64,000 nucleotides of DNA, taken from positions 1,166,501-1,230,500 of the forward strand of contig NZ_CP016353.1 of assembly GCF_002240355.1 (NCBI RefSeq), read 5' to 3'. A program made the position numbers and the translations under genes. This DNA is from Prauserella marina (GTDB taxonomy: Bacteria > Actinomycetota > Actinomycetes > Mycobacteriales > Pseudonocardiaceae). Every line of letters starts with the position of its first letter. Within the stretch, counting starts at the first letter, position 1. Below, piece after piece: positions 24,484 through 33,281 of this stretch. The notes under the pieces are model-generated. The model did no database searches and was not told where the DNA came from. It saw nothing but the letters and a program-made list of their open reading frames with translations.

Positions 24484-25521
24484 TCAGTCGAGCGCGGGTT
24501 GTTTTCGCGGTGAAGCGAGGCGTTCCCTGAGCCAGGCCGGCCGCACCGTGCGGACCACGGGAAACCGGCGCAGATCCTCGCGGAAGTCCTCGCGGAATGG
24601 CGGGTTCCGCCATTCCGGTTCCATGCCGGAATACTCGTGCTGCCACCGCGCCGCGCGCAACCGGCGAAGCCCGCGAGATCCCATTCCCGCACCCGGCCTA
24701 CCGAGACTCCGTCCTCGTCGCGGGGGCTCATCACGTTGAGCCTGGCCGCGACCTCCTCGTGCTCGCCCGCCGCGCGGTAGGTGAGCGAGAAATTCGCCCA
24801 GCGGGGCGAGAAATCGGAGTGAAGGCCCTCGGCGATGTCGTCGACGAGGGTCCGTGACGACGGCGACGAAGACGACCGGCAGATACGCGACGCAGGCGAG
24901 CACCACCGCGAGCCAGGCTCGCAAACCCCAGCCGTGCAACAACTCGTAGGTGTGCACCGGCACCCACAGCACCACGTTCTCCACGAATTCGGCCAGCAGG
25001 CCGCCGAATCCGACGAGCGGCACGGTCGCCACGAGACCGAGCAGGTAGCGCAGGATGTTCAGACCACGCGGGAAATCCCAGTCGACGACGAAACCGGCGA
25101 GGTGGCGGGCCGTCTTCGCGGCCAGGGTGAGCAACCGGCCGGTCACGGCGAGCGCGGCGGCGGTCGCGTCGAAGGTCGTATCGGAAAGACCGACGGTGAA
25201 GACGAAAACCGCGTAACCGTAGGCGCTCGCCCGCGTGAGCCACAGCAGCACGATGAGCGACCCGCCGAGCGTCGCGGCCAACCGGGAACGCTCGTGGCGG
25301 CGTTTCCCCTGAGGGCGGATCAGGGGAAGTCGCGTCAATGACATGACGACGACGGCAGCGGCCGACGCGAGCGCGAGCCGTTGCTGTGCCTGCGGCCCGG
25401 CCTCGGCGAGCGCCGCCACCATCGTGAGCACGATCAGTGCGATCGTGGCGAAAACGGACAATACCGCTCTCAGTCGGCGCACCGTCACGTTGGAAAAATT
25501 AGCGGCTCGCCGATGCCGCAT
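24484..25521 (-). pseudogene. Membrane protein gene with two compensating frameshifts
   Basis: An uninterrupted 345-codon frame exists, but its composition breaks in the middle. Residues 1-215 encode TM helices (VLSVFATIALIVLTMVAALA and later AYLPVVFVAVV) and look coding. From about 24857 down to about 24670 this frame turns Arg/Gly-rich, while the next frame reads like real protein (LVDDIAEGLHSDFSPRWANF, then SLTYRAAGEHEEVAARLN). After about 24670 the original frame is good again (WQHEYSGMEPEWRNPPFRED). This needs a +1 and a -1 indel about 190 bp apart: assembly error or true mutation. Family unknown. It starts 8 bp after the LysR stop. Confidence 0.6.
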
Positions 25522-25529
25522 TCACCGGG

Positions 25530-26474
25530 TCAGCCGGACTGTGCCCGAACCGTCACCGGAGTTCGCGGCGCGGCAATCGCTTTGCCGAATTCCTCGTCGA
25601 GCAGAGCGGCGAGCGTTCGCAGTTGCGGCGTCGCTCTTTCGGTCCGCCAGATCAGGCCGAGCTGGGAGGGCTCTTCGAGCCCTTCGACGGGGAGGTAGCG
25701 GACATCGGAGCGGATCGTGCGCCGCGCGAGCGGGGTGCAGACCAGCATGGCCCTCTCGCCTCCCGCGACGATCGCGAGTCCTTCTTGGACGGTCGTGATG
25801 CCGGTGCTGGAACGGATGGGGGCTCCGGAAGGGGTGGCTGGCGGAACCCTCGCGGCGATCCAGTAGCTGGGAGCGTCGCCTTCGGGACGAAGGATATCGA
25901 CGGCGGCGAGGTCTTCGACGGTGACCCTCCCTCGCTCGGCGAGCGGGTGCGCCGAGGACACGGCGAGCAGCCGGTCCTGCGGCGGAAAGCGGTAGCCGAC
26001 GGTCAATGCCGCCTCGTGAACCGGGAGTTCGACGACGACCGCGTCCAGTTTGCCCTCGATGACGGCGGAAAACGGGGAACCGAGCGGGATCTCGCTCACC
26101 GCGACCGTCACCTCGTGTTCGGCGCTGAAGCGCCGGAACGCCTCGGTGATCTCCTCGTAGATGTTGCCGTGGAAACCGATGCGCACCTGGCGAAGCGCGC
26201 GCTGCCTCGCGCGGCCGGAGGCGGCGGTGAACGCCGAGGTCATCGTCTCGTAGGGACCGCGAATCTCGTCGATGAACTGGGCGCCGAACCTGGTGAGCCC
26301 GACGCGGCGGCTCGTGCGCTCGACCAGTCGCGTGCCGACCCCGCGTTCGAGGTCGGCGATGAGCTGACTGACCCGGCTCTGCGAGTAGCCGAGCCGTTCG
26401 GCCGTACGGCCGAAGTGCAGCTCTTCGGCGAGTACGAGCAGACACTCGATCTGCTGTAGCTGTACCTGACGCAT
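25530..26474 (-). CDS. LysR family transcriptional regulator
   Basis: The 314-residue protein has the LysR N-terminal helix-turn-helix (QIECLLVLAEELHFGRTAERL, then GYSQSRVSQLIADLERGVGTRL) and a periplasmic-binding-like effector domain from about residue 95 (VRIGFHGNIYEEI). It is divergent from an MFS gene across a 104-bp gap, the standard arrangement for a LysR regulator and its target. The membrane-protein gene at 24484 follows 8 bp downstream. Confidence 0.92.
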   Translation of the reverse strand: MRQVQLQQIECLLVLAEELHFGRTAERLGYSQSRVSQLIADLERGVGTRLVERTSRRVGLTRFGAQFIDEIRGPYETMTSAFTAASGRARQRALRQVRIGFHGNIYEEITEAFRRFSAEHEVTVAVSEIPLGSPFSAVIEGKLDAVVVELPVHEAALTVGYRFPPQDRLLAVSSAHPLAERGRVTVEDLAAVDILRPEGDAPSYWIAARVPPATPSGAPIRSSTGITTVQEGLAIVAGGERAMLVCTPLARRTIRSDVRYLPVEGLEEPSQLGLIWRTERATPQLRTLAALLDEEFGKAIAAPRTPVTVRAQSG

Positions 26475-26522
26475 GCCGCCTCCTCACCGGTCCTCGCGGA
26501 CTCATCCATAAATCTAGCTCAT

Positions 26523-26540
26523 CGATCCTTGAGAAGATCG
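26523..26540. promoter_or_regulatory. Inverted repeat CGATC-N8-GATCG in the LysR/MFS gap
   Basis: CGATC at 26523-26527 pairs with GATCG at 26536-26540. The element is between the divergent LysR gene (start 26474) and the MFS gene (start 26579). LysR operators are usually short imperfect dyads, often T-N11-A. The arms are only 5 bp, so this is a tentative operator. Confidence 0.3.
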
Positions 26541-26578
26541 CCGTTGTTCGCCGCCTCCGCCGTTGTTTGGCTGGTGGC

Positions 26579-27838
26579 ATGGATCTGGAGAAATCCGGTG
26601 GCGCTCGCACCACGCCCCGGCAGTGGCTCGCGGTCGCGGTGTTGTCGTCGAGCACGTTCGTGGTGGTGACGTCGGAGATGCTGCCCGTCGGCGTGCTGAC
26701 CCCGATGTCGGAGGGGCTGGACCTGGCGAAAGGCACCGTCGGCTCCAGCCTGACGATCACCGGCATCGTGACGGCACTCACCGCGCCGCTGGTGCCCCGG
26801 TTGCTCGGTGGTTTCGACAGGAGGGTGGTGCTCGCCATCGCGATGATCGTGCTCGCCACTGGCAACGCGCTCACCGCGCTGGCACAGGGATTCGGGACGC
26901 TGCTGGTTTCCCGGGTCGTACTCGGAGTGGGGATGGGCGCGGTGTGGGGCCTTGCCGCCGCTGTCGCGGCCAGGCTGGTCGCGCCGCGCAACGCCGCGCT
27001 CGCCGTGTCCTTCGCCGTCGGCGGGGTCGCGGCGGCTTCGGTCGCCGGGGTGCCGCTCGGCACGGTCGTCGGCACCGCGTTCGGCTGGCGGACGGCGTTC
27101 GGGACCCTGGCCGTCGGCGGCGTCGTACTGGCCGCTGGCCTGGTGCTGGCGCTGCCCCGGCTACCGAGGCCCGCGACGCCGGTAACCGGCAATCAGGCGA
27201 CGACGTCGTTGCTGCGCGTTCCCGTCGTGGTCACCGGCCTGGTGATCACCGTCGCGCTCGTCACCGCGCATTTCGCCGCCTACACCTACGTCCGGCCTTT
27301 CCTTGAGGAACAGGGCCGATTCGGCCCAACGGCGATCGCGGTGGTCCTGCTCGGGTACGGACTCTTCGGGCTGGCAGGTAACTTCGTCGCCGGTGCGACG
27401 GCCGCGCGCCGTCCCCGGCCGACCCTGTTGAGTCTCGCCGCGGGGATCGGTGGCGCGATCACGCTGCTTGCGGTCTTCGGTTCACTGCAAGGAATCACGG
27501 CGGCCGGAATCGCGCTGTGGGGGCTGGCTTATGGCGGAGTGTCAGTGGCAGGCCAGATCTGGATGACGAAGGCCGCGCCGGACCGGGTCGAGCAGATCAC
27601 CGGCAGCTATGTCGGGGCGTTCACCGGTTCGATCGCGCTCGGCGCCTTCCTCGGCGGCACGCTGGTCGAATCGGCCGGAATCACGCCGTTGTTGTGGAGT
27701 GCCGCCGTCCTCGCGTTCCTCTCACTGGCGTTCGGGCTGCTCAGGCCCGCTCAGTCGCGCCGCAACAGCGGTTGTGTACTGCACCGGAACGAACCGCCGA
27801 GCGAACGAGTGATCGAGAAGTCGACGTACTCGACGTGA
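26579..27838 (+). CDS. MFS transporter, DHA1 family (AraJ/arabinose-efflux-like)
   Basis: With the ATG at 26579 the protein is 419 residues with 12 TM helices. TSEMLPVGVLTPMSEGLDLAKGTVG in TM1-2 and VPLGTVVGTAFGWRTAFGTLAVGGV in TM5 are typical of the AraJ/CmlA-like DHA1 exporters. A TTG four codons earlier is the alternative start. The last 30 residues are polar and are encoded by bases shared with the 3' end of the convergent amidinotransferase-like gene (88-bp overlap). The divergent LysR gene probably regulates it. Confidence 0.87.
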   Translation: MDLEKSGGARTTPRQWLAVAVLSSSTFVVVTSEMLPVGVLTPMSEGLDLAKGTVGSSLTITGIVTALTAPLVPRLLGGFDRRVVLAIAMIVLATGNALTALAQGFGTLLVSRVVLGVGMGAVWGLAAAVAARLVAPRNAALAVSFAVGGVAAASVAGVPLGTVVGTAFGWRTAFGTLAVGGVVLAAGLVLALPRLPRPATPVTGNQATTSLLRVPVVVTGLVITVALVTAHFAAYTYVRPFLEEQGRFGPTAIAVVLLGYGLFGLAGNFVAGATAARRPRPTLLSLAAGIGGAITLLAVFGSLQGITAAGIALWGLAYGGVSVAGQIWMTKAAPDRVEQITGSYVGAFTGSIALGAFLGGTLVESAGITPLLWSAAVLAFLSLAFGLLRPAQSRRNSGCVLHRNEPPSERVIEKSTYST

Positions 27839-28719
27839 ATTCCCCTTGCCGCAAGGCGTTCGCCCACGTCGGCGAACGCGGGATCGGTGATGTAGCTGCC
27901 CTGGTCGAGCGGCAGGCCGTTGGTGGCGAGCGCGGTGGCTTTTTCCAACGACACCGGAACGCGGTCCCAATCGCGCAGGATCGGGGGAACGCCGTCGAGC
28001 AGCGCCTCCTCGCACACCACGAGCAAACCTTCCCTGACGAGCCCGAGCGCGCAGTCCAGATGCAGGATTTGCTCGTGAAGGCGGACCCGCTCGACGGTGT
28101 AGCCGTGCGGTGCGAGGTACTTCGCGAGCCAGCGCGCTCCCAGCCGGTTCGAGGCAAGTCCCGAGTCGCCGACGAAGACGTGCGAGCCGAGCACCAGCAC
28201 GTCCCCGCCTTCGAGGAAGGGGCCCCTGCCGAGGGTGGCGTCCCCCGGTTCGGGGGTTTCCGGCATGGGGAGCGCGACGTACCCGCACTGGGCAGGCAGA
28301 ACGTGGTCGAGCAGCACGTCGCGAACAGGAAGTACCTCGCGGCGGCGGTGCCGGAACCGCATCGAGGCTTCGATCACCTGGTCGCCGATCGTGAAGAACG
28401 GATCGCGGGCGAAGAAGTTGGCGTATCCGTCCTCACCGGCTTCCGCCTTCTCCTGGTCGCTGAGCCGGCGGGGCCGCAGCACCCTGACGCCGTGGGCCTC
28501 CAGCACCTCGCGGAACCGGTCCCTTTCCCGCTCCCACGCGGCCTGCCGTTCCGGGGCGCCCTCCCGCATGTCCTTGCCGACCGGGTTGCGCTGCCAGCCT
28601 TCGGCGAGGAACCGGCTGTCGCCCGAGGTCGCCGCGGACACCGGGATCGCCACCTCGCTCCGCGCGAGCACCACCGTGCGTAACGGCGCGAACTCGCTCT
28701 CGACGTACACCTCGTCCAC
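27751..28719 (-). CDS. Amidinotransferase / dimethylargininase-type guanidino-modifying enzyme
   Basis: The 322-residue protein belongs to the amidinotransferase superfamily, a pentein fold. ARDPFFTIGD near 104-113, EGGDVLVLG near 170, HLDCAL near 220 (catalytic His region) and the C-terminal LGGSFRCSTQPLL with nucleophile Cys313 are all in place. The RDPF and HLD motifs are closest to glycine or inosamine amidinotransferases, so transfer of an amidino group from arginine is more likely than simple hydrolysis, though this is not certain. The start is a GTG with GGGAGG upstream. Its 3' end, including the Cys codon, overlaps the convergent MFS gene. Confidence 0.85.
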   Translation of the reverse strand: MDEVYVESEFAPLRTVVLARSEVAIPVSAATSGDSRFLAEGWQRNPVGKDMREGAPERQAAWERERDRFREVLEAHGVRVLRPRRLSDQEKAEAGEDGYANFFARDPFFTIGDQVIEASMRFRHRRREVLPVRDVLLDHVLPAQCGYVALPMPETPEPGDATLGRGPFLEGGDVLVLGSHVFVGDSGLASNRLGARWLAKYLAPHGYTVERVRLHEQILHLDCALGLVREGLLVVCEEALLDGVPPILRDWDRVPVSLEKATALATNGLPLDQGSYITDPAFADVGERLAARGIHVEYVDFSITRSLGGSFRCSTQPLLRRD

Positions 28720-28897
28720 GGTGCCTCCCGGTGCCTCCCCGTGCCTTCGTACTCCGTCTCATAGTCATCGGCGTAAGGCGAAGCGGTGCGGAGTCGCCGG
28801 GGGCTTCGTCACTCGATCCGAGGAATGACCGCAGGACCGAGGCGAACCATCTTCGAAGATCCACAATGGATCCACCGATCCCGGTTCCTTGCCAGCC
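28720..28897. other. Gap between the amidinotransferase and the unclear ORF
   Basis: This stretch holds the amidinotransferase ribosome site and, from 28825, a short frame that may be the displaced N-terminus of the following ORF. The wider 28.72-29.55 kb region has more A/T at codon third positions than its surroundings, fitting degenerate or non-coding DNA. No repeats or RNA genes were seen. Confidence 0.4.
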
Positions 28898-29377
28898 GTG
28901 CCGGAATACGCCGCCGGGCCGAGCGCCTTCCATCGGTGTTCGCGTCGTGGTTGGATCGCACGCACATGGCACTTGTCGCCTGGACGGGGCGGGGAAAGGT
29001 GCGCCGGGACGCGATCAGCCGACTCGCAGAGCGAGGCATTCGCGCTGGCCCGCGGGCTACAGCTGAGGCTGAGTGAGCCGGTCGGCGACGACCTGATGAA
29101 CACGCTCGTCGCGCTCCTGCTGCCGGAACGGCGGCCCGAACTGATCGAGCGCATGCACAAGGCACTCCTGGGCGGACGCTTCGAGGAGGCGGGGGAGTAC
29201 GCGCGCCGCGCGATCGAACACCAGTTCGTTGTCGGCCAGCGTGCCGCGCAGGCCCATGTCGCGCAGCGGGCCGAGCTCGCCGCCACCGACCTCGGCGCGC
29301 TCGACGCCGACGCGCTGCGGGCGTGGCTGCGGCAGGCGACCCGAAATTGGGAACTCGGTACCAGGTCGGCACGGTAG
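28898..29377 (+). CDS. Hypothetical protein with unclear N-terminus, possibly frameshifted
   Basis: From about 29020 to the stop at 29375-29377 the sequence reads as a convincing helical protein (LMNTLVALLLPERRPELIER, later EYARRAIEHQFVVGQRAA). Upstream in this frame the composition is poor and only a GTG at 28898 offers a start. In the neighbouring frame, 28825 to about 29030 encodes a Trp- and Arg-rich stretch (DPQWIHRSRFLASRAG) that could continue into the good segment after a one-base shift. It may be a decayed gene or a short gene with an unusual start. No family recognised. Confidence 0.4.
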   Translation: MPEYAAGPSAFHRCSRRGWIARTWHLSPGRGGERCAGTRSADSQSEAFALARGLQLRLSEPVGDDLMNTLVALLLPERRPELIERMHKALLGGRFEEAGEYARRAIEHQFVVGQRAAQAHVAQRAELAATDLGALDADALRAWLRQATRNWELGTRSAR

Positions 29378-29547
29378 GGCGTCGAAGTTTGTCCTCTTGA
29401 TGGCGACTCGCCCGCCTGCGCCACCGGAATGTCACCGGCGTGCCACGGGGAATCCGCCTCCGGATGGCACGGTCGCACCGGCGTTCCTCTCCGAGCGCGC
29501 ATTCCACTATGGACATTCACCCGTAGAGAAAAACGGAGGACACCACC

Positions 29548-30153
29548 GTGGCCCATCCCCACCAGGGCTTGAACCCGCCGAGCGGACCGGGATACCCGGG
29601 GCAGTGGAGCGCGCCTGCTTCACCGCCTGCCGGCCCCCTGACCCGAGCGAATTGGGGCAGTGTCGCGGCCGTCGCGCTCGGCACGGTCACCGCGCTCGTC
29701 GGACTGCTGTTCCTCGACTGGGTGCAGGGCAGCCCGCTTTCCGACGTCGCGGCCGCTCACCAGGCCGCCCTGGACCAAGGACTCCTCCCGCAGGTGTGGG
29801 GCAGGGAGGTGTTGCAGTTCTACCTCGACTTCGGGGCGCTGCTGCTGGTTGTGCTGCACGCCGCGTACATGCTCGCGTGGGTATCGGGCGGTGTCCGTGG
29901 CCGCAGCTCGGCCAGGCTCATCCTGAGTATGTCCGGCAAGGGAATCGCGGCTGGCAGGCTCACCGGCGCGAGGATCATGATGGGCGGCGCCTCGGCGATT
30001 CTGGCGGTCTTTCACGTGCTGATCCTGTCGAAGCTCTTCGACGGCCAGCTCGGGGTACTCGAAGCGGGTGGCTGGGTCATGCTCACCGGCCTCGTGATCG
30101 TCACCGTCGGCGCCGTCGCGGGCCCGCTCCTGCCTGCCCGCGACGGCCGGTGA
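29548..30153 (+). CDS. Hypothetical four-TM membrane protein with Pro/Gly-rich N-terminus
   Basis: The 201-residue protein starts at a GTG with GGAGGA at 29535-29540. Residues 1-32 are a Pro/Gly-rich cytoplasmic tail. Four TM helices follow at about 36-57, 92-112, 138-160 and 170-192, a layout like cytochrome-b-type or DUF subunits but without conserved histidine pairs that I can place. It ends 2 bp before the stop of the convergent siderophore permease. Function unknown. Confidence 0.75.
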   Translation: MAHPHQGLNPPSGPGYPGQWSAPASPPAGPLTRANWGSVAAVALGTVTALVGLLFLDWVQGSPLSDVAAAHQAALDQGLLPQVWGREVLQFYLDFGALLLVVLHAAYMLAWVSGGVRGRSSARLILSMSGKGIAAGRLTGARIMMGGASAILAVFHVLILSKLFDGQLGVLEAGGWVMLTGLVIVTVGAVAGPLLPARDGR

Positions 30154-30155
30154 AC

Positions 30156-32264
30156 TCAGCCCGCGTGCTTGCGGCTGCGGTAGAGCAGCCACACGAAGTA
30201 CGGCGCGCCGATGATCGCCGTCGTCAGTCCGGCGGGAAGCTGCCCTGGCGCGATGACGGTGCGGCCGATGGTGTCGGCAAGGCAGACGAGCACCGCGCCG
30301 AGCAACGCGGCTACGGGCAGCATGCGGGCGTGCCGCCTCCCGACGATCGCGCGCGCCGCGTGCGGGGCGACCAGCCCCACGAAGGCGATCACGCCGATTC
30401 CCGCGACCGCGGCACCGGTCAGCAGCGCCGCTCCGGCGAGCATCAGCAGCCGGGTCCTCGGCACGTTCACGCCGAGCACCCTCGGGGTCTCGTCGTCGAC
30501 GGAGAGCAGGTCGAGTTCGCCTCGGGCACGCACGAGCAGCGGGACCATCACCAGCAGCACCAGTGCCATCGGCACCAGGTGCTCGAACGACCTCCCGTAG
30601 GTGGAACCGCCGAGCCAGGTCAGCGCCTTCGTCTCGTTCCACGGATCGGAAAGGGCGATGAGCAGGGTGACGAGCGCCTGCGTCGCCGCCTGCACTCCGA
30701 ACCCGATGAGCACGAGACGTTCACTCGCGAAGCCGCCCTTCGCCGCCAGCGCGAATACGATCGCCGTCGCCAGCGCCGCGCCCAGCCCCGCGAACCCGGC
30801 CTGCGCCCAGAAACCGATGCCCGGCACGAGGGTGATCACGGTGACCGCGCCGAGACTCGCGCCGCCGGAGACACCGATGATGCCGGGTTCGGCCAGCGGA
30901 TTGCGGGCGACGGACTGGATCAGCGAGCCGGCGAGCGCGAGCGCGGCACCGGCGAGCAGCGCGGCGAGCACTCTCGGCGCCCTGGTGTCCATGACGTTGC
31001 TGACGATCGGGCCCGCCTGCCCTGCCAGCCAGTTGCCGATGTCTCCCAAGAGCAGCTTGGTGTCGCCGAGCAGCACGGCCGAGGCCAGCACGCCGAGCGT
31101 GGCGACGATCAGGGTGCCGAGTACGACGCGGTAGCGGACCACGCCGACCCCGCCCCTCGCGCCTGCCGAAGGCGGTTCGGCAGGCCGCGACGTGATCCTG
31201 ATGTTGCGGGCCAGCAACATCAGGAACGCCGCGCCGAGGATCGTCGTCACCACGCCCGTCGGTATTTCTAGCGCGCTCTGCGAGCCGATCATCGCCCGCA
31301 GCAGGACATCGGCACCAAGCAGCAGCGTCACCCCGAGTGCGGCGGAGACGGGAATGAGCGCGGCGTGCCGGTGCAGCCCCGGCACCGCGTTGGTGAGCAG
31401 CCTCGCGAGCGCCGGTGCGGCCAGCCCGACGAAACCGATCGGGCCGGCCACGGTGACCGCGGCGGCGGCCAGCATCACGGCCAGCAGGATCGCCGCAGCC
31501 CTGATCCGCCCCACGTGCACGCCGAGAGCTCTGGCGTGGTCGTCGCCGAGATACACCAGGTCGAGGCGGCGGGACATCGCGAACAGGCACAGCAGCGCCA
31601 CCCCGACGACCGGCGCGAGCGTGGTCACCCCTGACAGCCCGTTCTGACCGAGCGAGCCCGCTCCCCACGCGAAGAGGCCCCTCGTCTCTTGCGCGAACAG
31701 CAACAGCAGCACCCTGGTCACGGCGACCATCGCCAGCGCGATCGCGGTACCGGCGAGCACGAGGCGCACGATGCCCGTCCCCCCGGTCCCGGAAAGGCCC
31801 AGCACCAGTACCGCGGCGGCGAGGCCGCCCGCGAACGCGATTCCGGCGGCACCGAGCAGCGGCAACGAGATCCCGAACGCCGCGACCGCGACGACGGCGA
31901 GGTGCGCGCCCGCGTCGACGGCCAGCGTGTCCGGCGACGCCATGATGTTGCGGGCCACCGATTGCAGCACCGCTCCGGCGACGCCGAGCGCGACGCCGAC
32001 GAGAATCGCGGCGAGCAGCCGGGGCAAGCGCGATTCGACGACCACCGCGGCAGGCCCATCCGTGCCCACCCCGAAGACGAACCCCAGCACGTCCCACGCG
32101 TCGAGGCTCGCCGTGCCCTGCGTCAGGTGCACGGCGCTGCCGAGCACGATCAGCGTGAGCAGGCCCGCGGCCAGCAGCGCCAGCCTGCCGCCCCTCCGTG
32201 CTGGAGCCTCCCCGGTTTCGGGAGTCCGATGTGGATGGACGGAGGCCGGAGCCGCGTTGTTCAC
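30156..32264 (-). CDS. Iron-siderophore ABC permease, fused FecCD tandem (FhuB-like)
   Basis: The 702-residue protein contains two FecCD permease domains end to end (about residues 25-345 and 370-700), as in FhuB. Each has the RLPR(L)LAA start (ESRLPRLLAAILVGVALGVAG and DTRAPRVLAALLAGAALALAG), the GxxL gating region and a C-terminal IGAPYFVWLL or LGAAFLMLL end. The GTG start lies 3 bp after the stop of the binding-protein gene. It works with the lipoprotein and ATPase encoded upstream to import Fe(III)-siderophores. Confidence 0.92.
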   Translation of the reverse strand: MNNAAPASVHPHRTPETGEAPARRGGRLALLAAGLLTLIVLGSAVHLTQGTASLDAWDVLGFVFGVGTDGPAAVVVESRLPRLLAAILVGVALGVAGAVLQSVARNIMASPDTLAVDAGAHLAVVAVAAFGISLPLLGAAGIAFAGGLAAAVLVLGLSGTGGTGIVRLVLAGTAIALAMVAVTRVLLLLFAQETRGLFAWGAGSLGQNGLSGVTTLAPVVGVALLCLFAMSRRLDLVYLGDDHARALGVHVGRIRAAAILLAVMLAAAAVTVAGPIGFVGLAAPALARLLTNAVPGLHRHAALIPVSAALGVTLLLGADVLLRAMIGSQSALEIPTGVVTTILGAAFLMLLARNIRITSRPAEPPSAGARGGVGVVRYRVVLGTLIVATLGVLASAVLLGDTKLLLGDIGNWLAGQAGPIVSNVMDTRAPRVLAALLAGAALALAGSLIQSVARNPLAEPGIIGVSGGASLGAVTVITLVPGIGFWAQAGFAGLGAALATAIVFALAAKGGFASERLVLIGFGVQAATQALVTLLIALSDPWNETKALTWLGGSTYGRSFEHLVPMALVLLVMVPLLVRARGELDLLSVDDETPRVLGVNVPRTRLLMLAGAALLTGAAVAGIGVIAFVGLVAPHAARAIVGRRHARMLPVAALLGAVLVCLADTIGRTVIAPGQLPAGLTTAIIGAPYFVWLLYRSRKHAG

Positions 32265-32267
32265 GTG

Positions 32268-33245
32268 TTATTCCTTGAGTGCTTCGACGGCGGCGTCGAC
32301 GTACTGCTCCATCGATTTGACACCGCCGAACATCCACAGCGAGTCCGAGAAGCGCGCCACCTTGCCGCTCTTCACGAACGGGAGTTCCTTCCAGATCGCG
32401 TTGTTCGCGAGCTCATCGGCGTACGGGTCGCCGAACGAATCGTTGGCCTCGTACCAGAAGTGCACGTCGGGAAGCGCGGTCAGTCCCTCGACGTCGGCGC
32501 TCGCGAGCCCGTACGCGGGGTCGCCCTCCATCGGCCACGCGTTGCGCAGGCCGATGCTCTCCAGCACGTCGCCGACGAGCGATCCCTTGGCGAACGGCCG
32601 GATGGTGACGCTGCCCGCGTCCACATAGGCGTCGGAGAAGGCGAACTGGTCGCCGGTGGCGCCGAGGTCCTCGACCGCGGCCTTGCCCTCGGCGATCTTC
32701 TCGTCGAACTCCGTCCTGAGCTCAGTGGCGCGTTCCTCGGTACCGGTCGCCTTCGCGATCATGTCGATGCTCTCGAACATCGAACCGATGGCGTCCTCCG
32801 TGCTGCCGCCCTCGATGACGAGCACGGGAGTCGTCGCCTCGATCTGCTCAAGGGCGCCCTCGGTCAGGCTGTCGGTGACGACGAGCAGGTCGAGATCCAA
32901 GGGACCGAGCGCGTCGGTGCTCGGCTCACCCCTGGTTCCGATGTCCTTGGGGGTGTCGTCGAGCGGTGCCGCGCTCACCCACTGCTCGTAGCCCTCGATG
33001 TCGGAAACGCCGACGGGCATGACACCCAGCGAGACGAGGTGTTCGACCCCGTTCCACTCGGTGGCCGCGACCCGCGTGGCAGGACCGTCCAGAGTGACTT
33101 CCTTGCCGCGCGAGTCGACGACCGTGATGGGGTCGCCGCTCGCCGTGTCCCTTTCGCCGCCACCGGCCTCCTCCGTCGTGCCGCACCCCGCCACGAACAA
33201 CGCGGCCGCGGCGGAGAGGCCGATGATCACCTTGGTGGTGCGCAT
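32268..33245 (-). CDS. Iron-siderophore ABC transporter substrate-binding lipoprotein
   Basis: The 325-residue protein has a lipoprotein signal (IIGLSAAAALFVAGC, Cys21). It is followed by the FhuD/FepB-type TroA fold: TRVAATEWNGVEHLVSLGVMPVGVSDIEG, LDLLVVTDSL, and a C-terminal WMFGGVKSMEQYVDAAVEAL. It should sit on the outer face of the membrane and deliver the ferric siderophore to the fused permease. It is the middle gene of a three-gene minus-strand operon. The siderophore type is not determinable. Confidence 0.92.
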   Translation of the reverse strand: MRTTKVIIGLSAAAALFVAGCGTTEEAGGGERDTASGDPITVVDSRGKEVTLDGPATRVAATEWNGVEHLVSLGVMPVGVSDIEGYEQWVSAAPLDDTPKDIGTRGEPSTDALGPLDLDLLVVTDSLTEGALEQIEATTPVLVIEGGSTEDAIGSMFESIDMIAKATGTEERATELRTEFDEKIAEGKAAVEDLGATGDQFAFSDAYVDAGSVTIRPFAKGSLVGDVLESIGLRNAWPMEGDPAYGLASADVEGLTALPDVHFWYEANDSFGDPYADELANNAIWKELPFVKSGKVARFSDSLWMFGGVKSMEQYVDAAVEALKE

Positions 33246-33281
33246 ACTTCTCCTGCCTTCATCGGTGACCGGCGCCGCCGG

